From PNMQ01 sp964478775 (GTDB taxonomy: Bacteria > Pseudomonadota > Alphaproteobacteria > Paracaedibacterales > CAIOTO01), in NCBI GenBank assembly GCA_964478775.1, contig CAYZJC010000039.1:1-8958 (forward strand): 8,958 nt of DNA. The letters run 5' to 3'. The position numbers and the translations under genes were made by a program. Shown piece by piece: positions 6,917-8,958 of the stretch (position 1 is the first letter of the stretch; the number at the start of each line of letters is the position of its first letter). Below the pieces are notes generated by a model, which was not told the DNA's origin, ran no database searches, and was given only the letters and a program-made list of their open reading frames with translations.

Positions 6917-8356
6917 TCATGTGTGCGTGGCAAATAAAAACTTAAACTGACGTGTATAAGCCTGTTCAACAACTTGACAATCGATATCCCATTCTTTTTC
7001 TTGAGATGAAGCAATAAACAATTCGTATAGCGTCATGCGGTTGATATCTTCTAAATTTTTATCAACGATATAATCGTATTGTTCTGGCGCATGAGAGCCC
7101 CACGTAAAAAAAATACCAATGGGTGATGTCCATTGGTTCCATATAGGTTGATAATGAGATGCCGCTTTATCTAAGTTTGTTTCCACAATAAATCTTGGAA
7201 CGATCCACACCTCCACCTTGTGCCTATTTTCATATATGATATTTTGTTTATACCCTAAATACACTTGAAGGGATTGAGTGATGTCTTTGTGTCCTCTATC
7301 ACCTGAAAACAAAGACAATGGTTTTTTCCACTCACACCTATTAAGTAGATGTTCAAATGAAAGGTTTTTGACTACTATATCACGTCCTTTCTCGCTTACA
7401 CGAATCAGTGCTCCTCTTTTTATGATATCTAACACCAATTCATCAGCCTTAAGTTCTTGCACTTCACTCATTATCAACTCGTCCTGACTGACGCATGGAT
7501 TTTCTTCTTCAACAATTGGTATTGACTGTAGGTTGGGCTGGAAAACAGGGTGTATTAAAGGGGGAGGTAGAGCGTGAGAGTGTTGAAAAGATTGAAGTGA
7601 GAGGTTATTTTCATCCAGCATAAATCGCAATAATCCCGTTGCAATTTTTCTGATTTCTTCTTCAACATCTCTTGTTGTTAAGTTGTTTCTGACATCTAAA
7701 ATTTGTAATTTTTCTGGGCAGGGAAGATTACAAATGATTTGTTTAAGTTGGTCATTGTTTAACTGGCAATCCACCAAATAGAGTTCTTGCAAATCAGAAT
7801 AGAAATGAAGAATGTTTGATAAGAGATTATGCAGTCTTTCATGTTCTTGGGTGTCCCAGACTAATTCAATTTTAAATCTTTTGATATATGTAAAAGTGTG
7901 CAAAATGTCGGATAAGTCTACCATGCAGCACGATATATTCCAATTTGAAACAAAAACACCTTCCTCAAAACATTTAAAAGACTTGGGGTGAAATTTGATA
8001 TACTCTAAAATGTAGGCTTCAGAACCTGGTTTGATTGTAAAGTACTTATTACAAAAAAGAAGCCTTAATTCTACAATGTTGCGTAGCAGTTGGAACTCTT
8101 CATCTGTGGAGGAGCATACAACAGATCCATCATCTGAAATTTCCTGCGCAACATCAAATCGTGGACTAAAAATATCCTCTCTAAAGTTATGCATGTGCTG
8201 CATTTGACCATCTTGTCTATACGCGATAGAAGAAACGTTTGACGATCCATAACTTTTCACTGAGTCTACTTCGATGATATTTATTCTCTTTTGAGTGGCA
8301 TACCCACAAGATTGTGTCGCTAAAAACATTGCCAATGTCATCACCATTAATTTCAT
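6917..8356 (-). CDS. Secreted leucine-rich-repeat protein
   Basis: The 479-residue product starts with a signal peptide (K2, hydrophobic core 3-13, likely cleavage after G-Y-A20). Leucine-rich repeats of the L-x2-L-x-L-x2-[NC]-x-L type are seen at residues 189-199, 217-227 and 242-252. Weaker copies lie near 94 and 158, and the roughly 25-31-residue spacing of the later ones resembles long ribonuclease-inhibitor-type repeats. A Pro-rich linker follows (263-281, with LPPPL). The C-terminal region (about 300-479) is rich in Trp and aromatic residues and matches nothing I know. LRR proteins act by binding other proteins; an exported one suggests a surface or host partner, which is inference. An ATG 33 bases further upstream (8387-8389) is in frame but has no ribosome site, whereas Met at 8354-8356 has GGAAAGG 9 nt before it and opens directly into the signal peptide. 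The gene stands alone between a 318-bp spacer and a hairpin. Confidence 0.87.
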   Translation of the reverse strand: MKLMVMTLAMFLATQSCGYATQKRINIIEVDSVKSYGSSNVSSIAYRQDGQMQHMHNFREDIFSPRFDVAQEISDDGSVVCSSTDEEFQLLRNIVELRLLFCNKYFTIKPGSEAYILEYIKFHPKSFKCFEEGVFVSNWNISCCMVDLSDILHTFTYIKRFKIELVWDTQEHERLHNLLSNILHFYSDLQELYLVDCQLNNDQLKQIICNLPCPEKLQILDVRNNLTTRDVEEEIRKIATGLLRFMLDENNLSLQSFQHSHALPPPLIHPVFQPNLQSIPIVEEENPCVSQDELIMSEVQELKADELVLDIIKRGALIRVSEKGRDIVVKNLSFEHLLNRCEWKKPLSLFSGDRGHKDITQSLQVYLGYKQNIIYENRHKVEVWIVPRFIVETNLDKAASHYQPIWNQWTSPIGIFFTWGSHAPEQYDYIVDKNLEDINRMTLYELFIASSQEKEWDIDCQVVEQAYTRQFKFLFATHT

Positions 8357-8365
8357 TGTGAAATA

Positions 8366-8372
8366 CCTTTCC
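8366..8372 (-). promoter_or_regulatory. Ribosome binding site of the LRR gene
   Basis: GGAAAGG on the minus strand, 9 nt before the ATG at 8354-8356. It decides this start over the in-frame ATG at 8387-8389, which would put these bases inside the coding region. Confidence 0.6.
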
Positions 8373-8674
8373 ACTACAATTAAAATCAATTAGCTTATAT
8401 TAAATTATTTAAATGAGAAATGGGTAGTTGATTTTTTTGTGCAATTCCTCATGTTTACATTTAATTTGCGATTAATTTTATTGAATTACTTATTTGAAAT
8501 GGGGGTTCTAAGCGCAAACCGGTGAAATTTCTGCTAGATGTATAGAATGTGTCCTAGTTAAAAAACTTGAATCATTAATATCTTTTTCATAATTTGAATT
8601 AATTTTGTTTTATTTGAAGAGTTCTTCCTTTATTCTTTCACCTTAAATTTCGAGGCTTTGGGCGTACACCACTC
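8373..8674. other. AT-rich intergenic region
   Basis: This stretch between the nuclease-like gene and the LRR gene holds no open frame of note on either strand, no tRNA-like fold and no convincing repeat. It must contain the LRR promoter, but several AT-rich hexamers compete (for example around 8395-8410) and none has a good -35 partner. A short GAAGA/TCTTC dyad near 8618-8629 is too tight to be a convincing terminator for the nuclease gene. Confidence 0.5.
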
Positions 8675-8958
8675 TTACCCTTTAAGCTTTTCAATCACCT
8701 CAATTGAAAGCCCTGTTGCTGAAGCAATCTTTTCATCTGTCATATCCATGGCGAGAAGGTTTTTTGCAAATTCGAGTTTGGCTTTTTCCTTGCCAATAGC
8801 CTCACCTTCAGCACGTCCTTTTTCCTTGCCAATAGCTTCTCCTTTCTCCATACCAATGACTTCACCCTTGGCCAAGCCTTCATCATACTTTTGCAGTAAC
8901 CCTGATTCATAGTCATTTTTTCTTTTTTCAGCAGCTTCATATTGCTGTAATTCTTCCT
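8675..8958 (-). CDS. Rpn/PDDEXK-family nuclease or putative transposase, C-terminal end
   Basis: The frame runs in from beyond the window; 93 residues are visible (first complete codon at 8954-8956). It begins with a charged helix (EELQQYEAAEKRK), passes through a Gly/Glu/Lys repeat made of units like GEAIGKEKG (about residues 31-58) and ends in a small helical segment (FAKNLLAMDMTDEKIASATG then LSIEVIEKL). This tail is typical of Rpn-family recombination-promoting nucleases/putative transposases (PDDEXK_2-type), which are often multicopy in symbiont genomes. The catalytic N-terminal domain lies outside the window, so activity or integrity cannot be judged. No start belongs inside the window: the internal TTG at 8873-8875 and the ATGs are within the continuing frame. 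The family assignment rests on the tail alone. Confidence 0.8.
   Translation of the reverse strand, partial: EELQQYEAAEKRKNDYESGLLQKYDEGLAKGEVIGMEKGEAIGKEKGRAEGEAIGKEKAKLEFAKNLLAMDMTDEKIASATGLSIEVIEKLKG
8782..8836. repeat. 36-bp-period direct repeat in the nuclease tail
   Basis: A 19-base unit is identical at 8782-8800 and 8818-8836 (period 36 bp), with a more diverged copy about 24 bp further on. It encodes the G-E-A-I-G-K-E-K units. Periods in multiples of 12 bp keep the frame, so copy number can vary without breaking the protein. Confidence 0.65.

Noticed and set aside
7278..7487. Plus-strand frame opposite the LRR gene
   Set aside because: Short, Ser-rich shadow of a convincing minus-strand gene.
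8782..8860. CRISPR-like or intergenic repeat array
   Set aside because: The repeats are coding, in frame, unequal in spacing and explained by the Gly/Glu/Lys units of the nuclease tail.
8658..8940. Plus-strand frame 8658-8912 and the out-of-frame minus frame 8740-8940
   Set aside because: Both are shadows of the repetitive nuclease tail; the frame ending at 8675 has the family-like C-terminus.

Overview
The window is AT-rich and every gene I can support lies on the minus strand. It reads as a chromosomal accessory region of a bacterium that uses the standard genetic code (TGA and TAA both serve as stops). Secreted ankyrin, leucine-rich-repeat and coiled-coil proteins next to an Rpn/PDDEXK-type nuclease tail is the kind of content common in intracellular or symbiotic bacteria, such as Holosporales- or Rickettsiales-like Alphaproteobacteria or Legionella-like Gammaproteobacteria. 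That placement is inferred from gene content alone; there is no phylogenetic marker in the window.

Layout in transcription order (right to left). (1) 8675-8958 is the 3' end of an Rpn-family nuclease/putative transposase gene cut by the window edge. (2) 8357-8674 is non-coding. (3) 6917-8356 encodes a signal-peptide-bearing LRR protein, followed by a hairpin. (4) 4680-6698 and 2486-4573 are tandem paralogues of about 670-695 aa. Each has a signal peptide, two tandem copies of a Cys/His-rich module, a coiled coil and a helical C-terminal domain, and each is followed by a strong hairpin that probably terminates transcription. (5) 1077-2405 encodes a third secreted coiled-coil protein with its own internal duplication. 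(6) 57-1031 encodes a secreted ankyrin-repeat protein, 45 bp downstream of (5) with no terminator between them.

The main observation is that five consecutive genes all encode proteins with export signals and protein-interaction architectures (LRR, duplicated Cys/His modules, long coiled coils, ankyrin repeats), and none resembles a housekeeping enzyme. I read this as a locus for envelope or secreted host-interaction proteins. The duplicated Cys/His module (C-x(1,2)-H, then a CC-x-H cluster, then a helix with H-x2-YVT) is one I do not recognise as a named family and is the best candidate for something undescribed. A near-perfect 27/28-bp repeat of one gene's start region sits just upstream of the real start and may be a scar of the tandem duplication.
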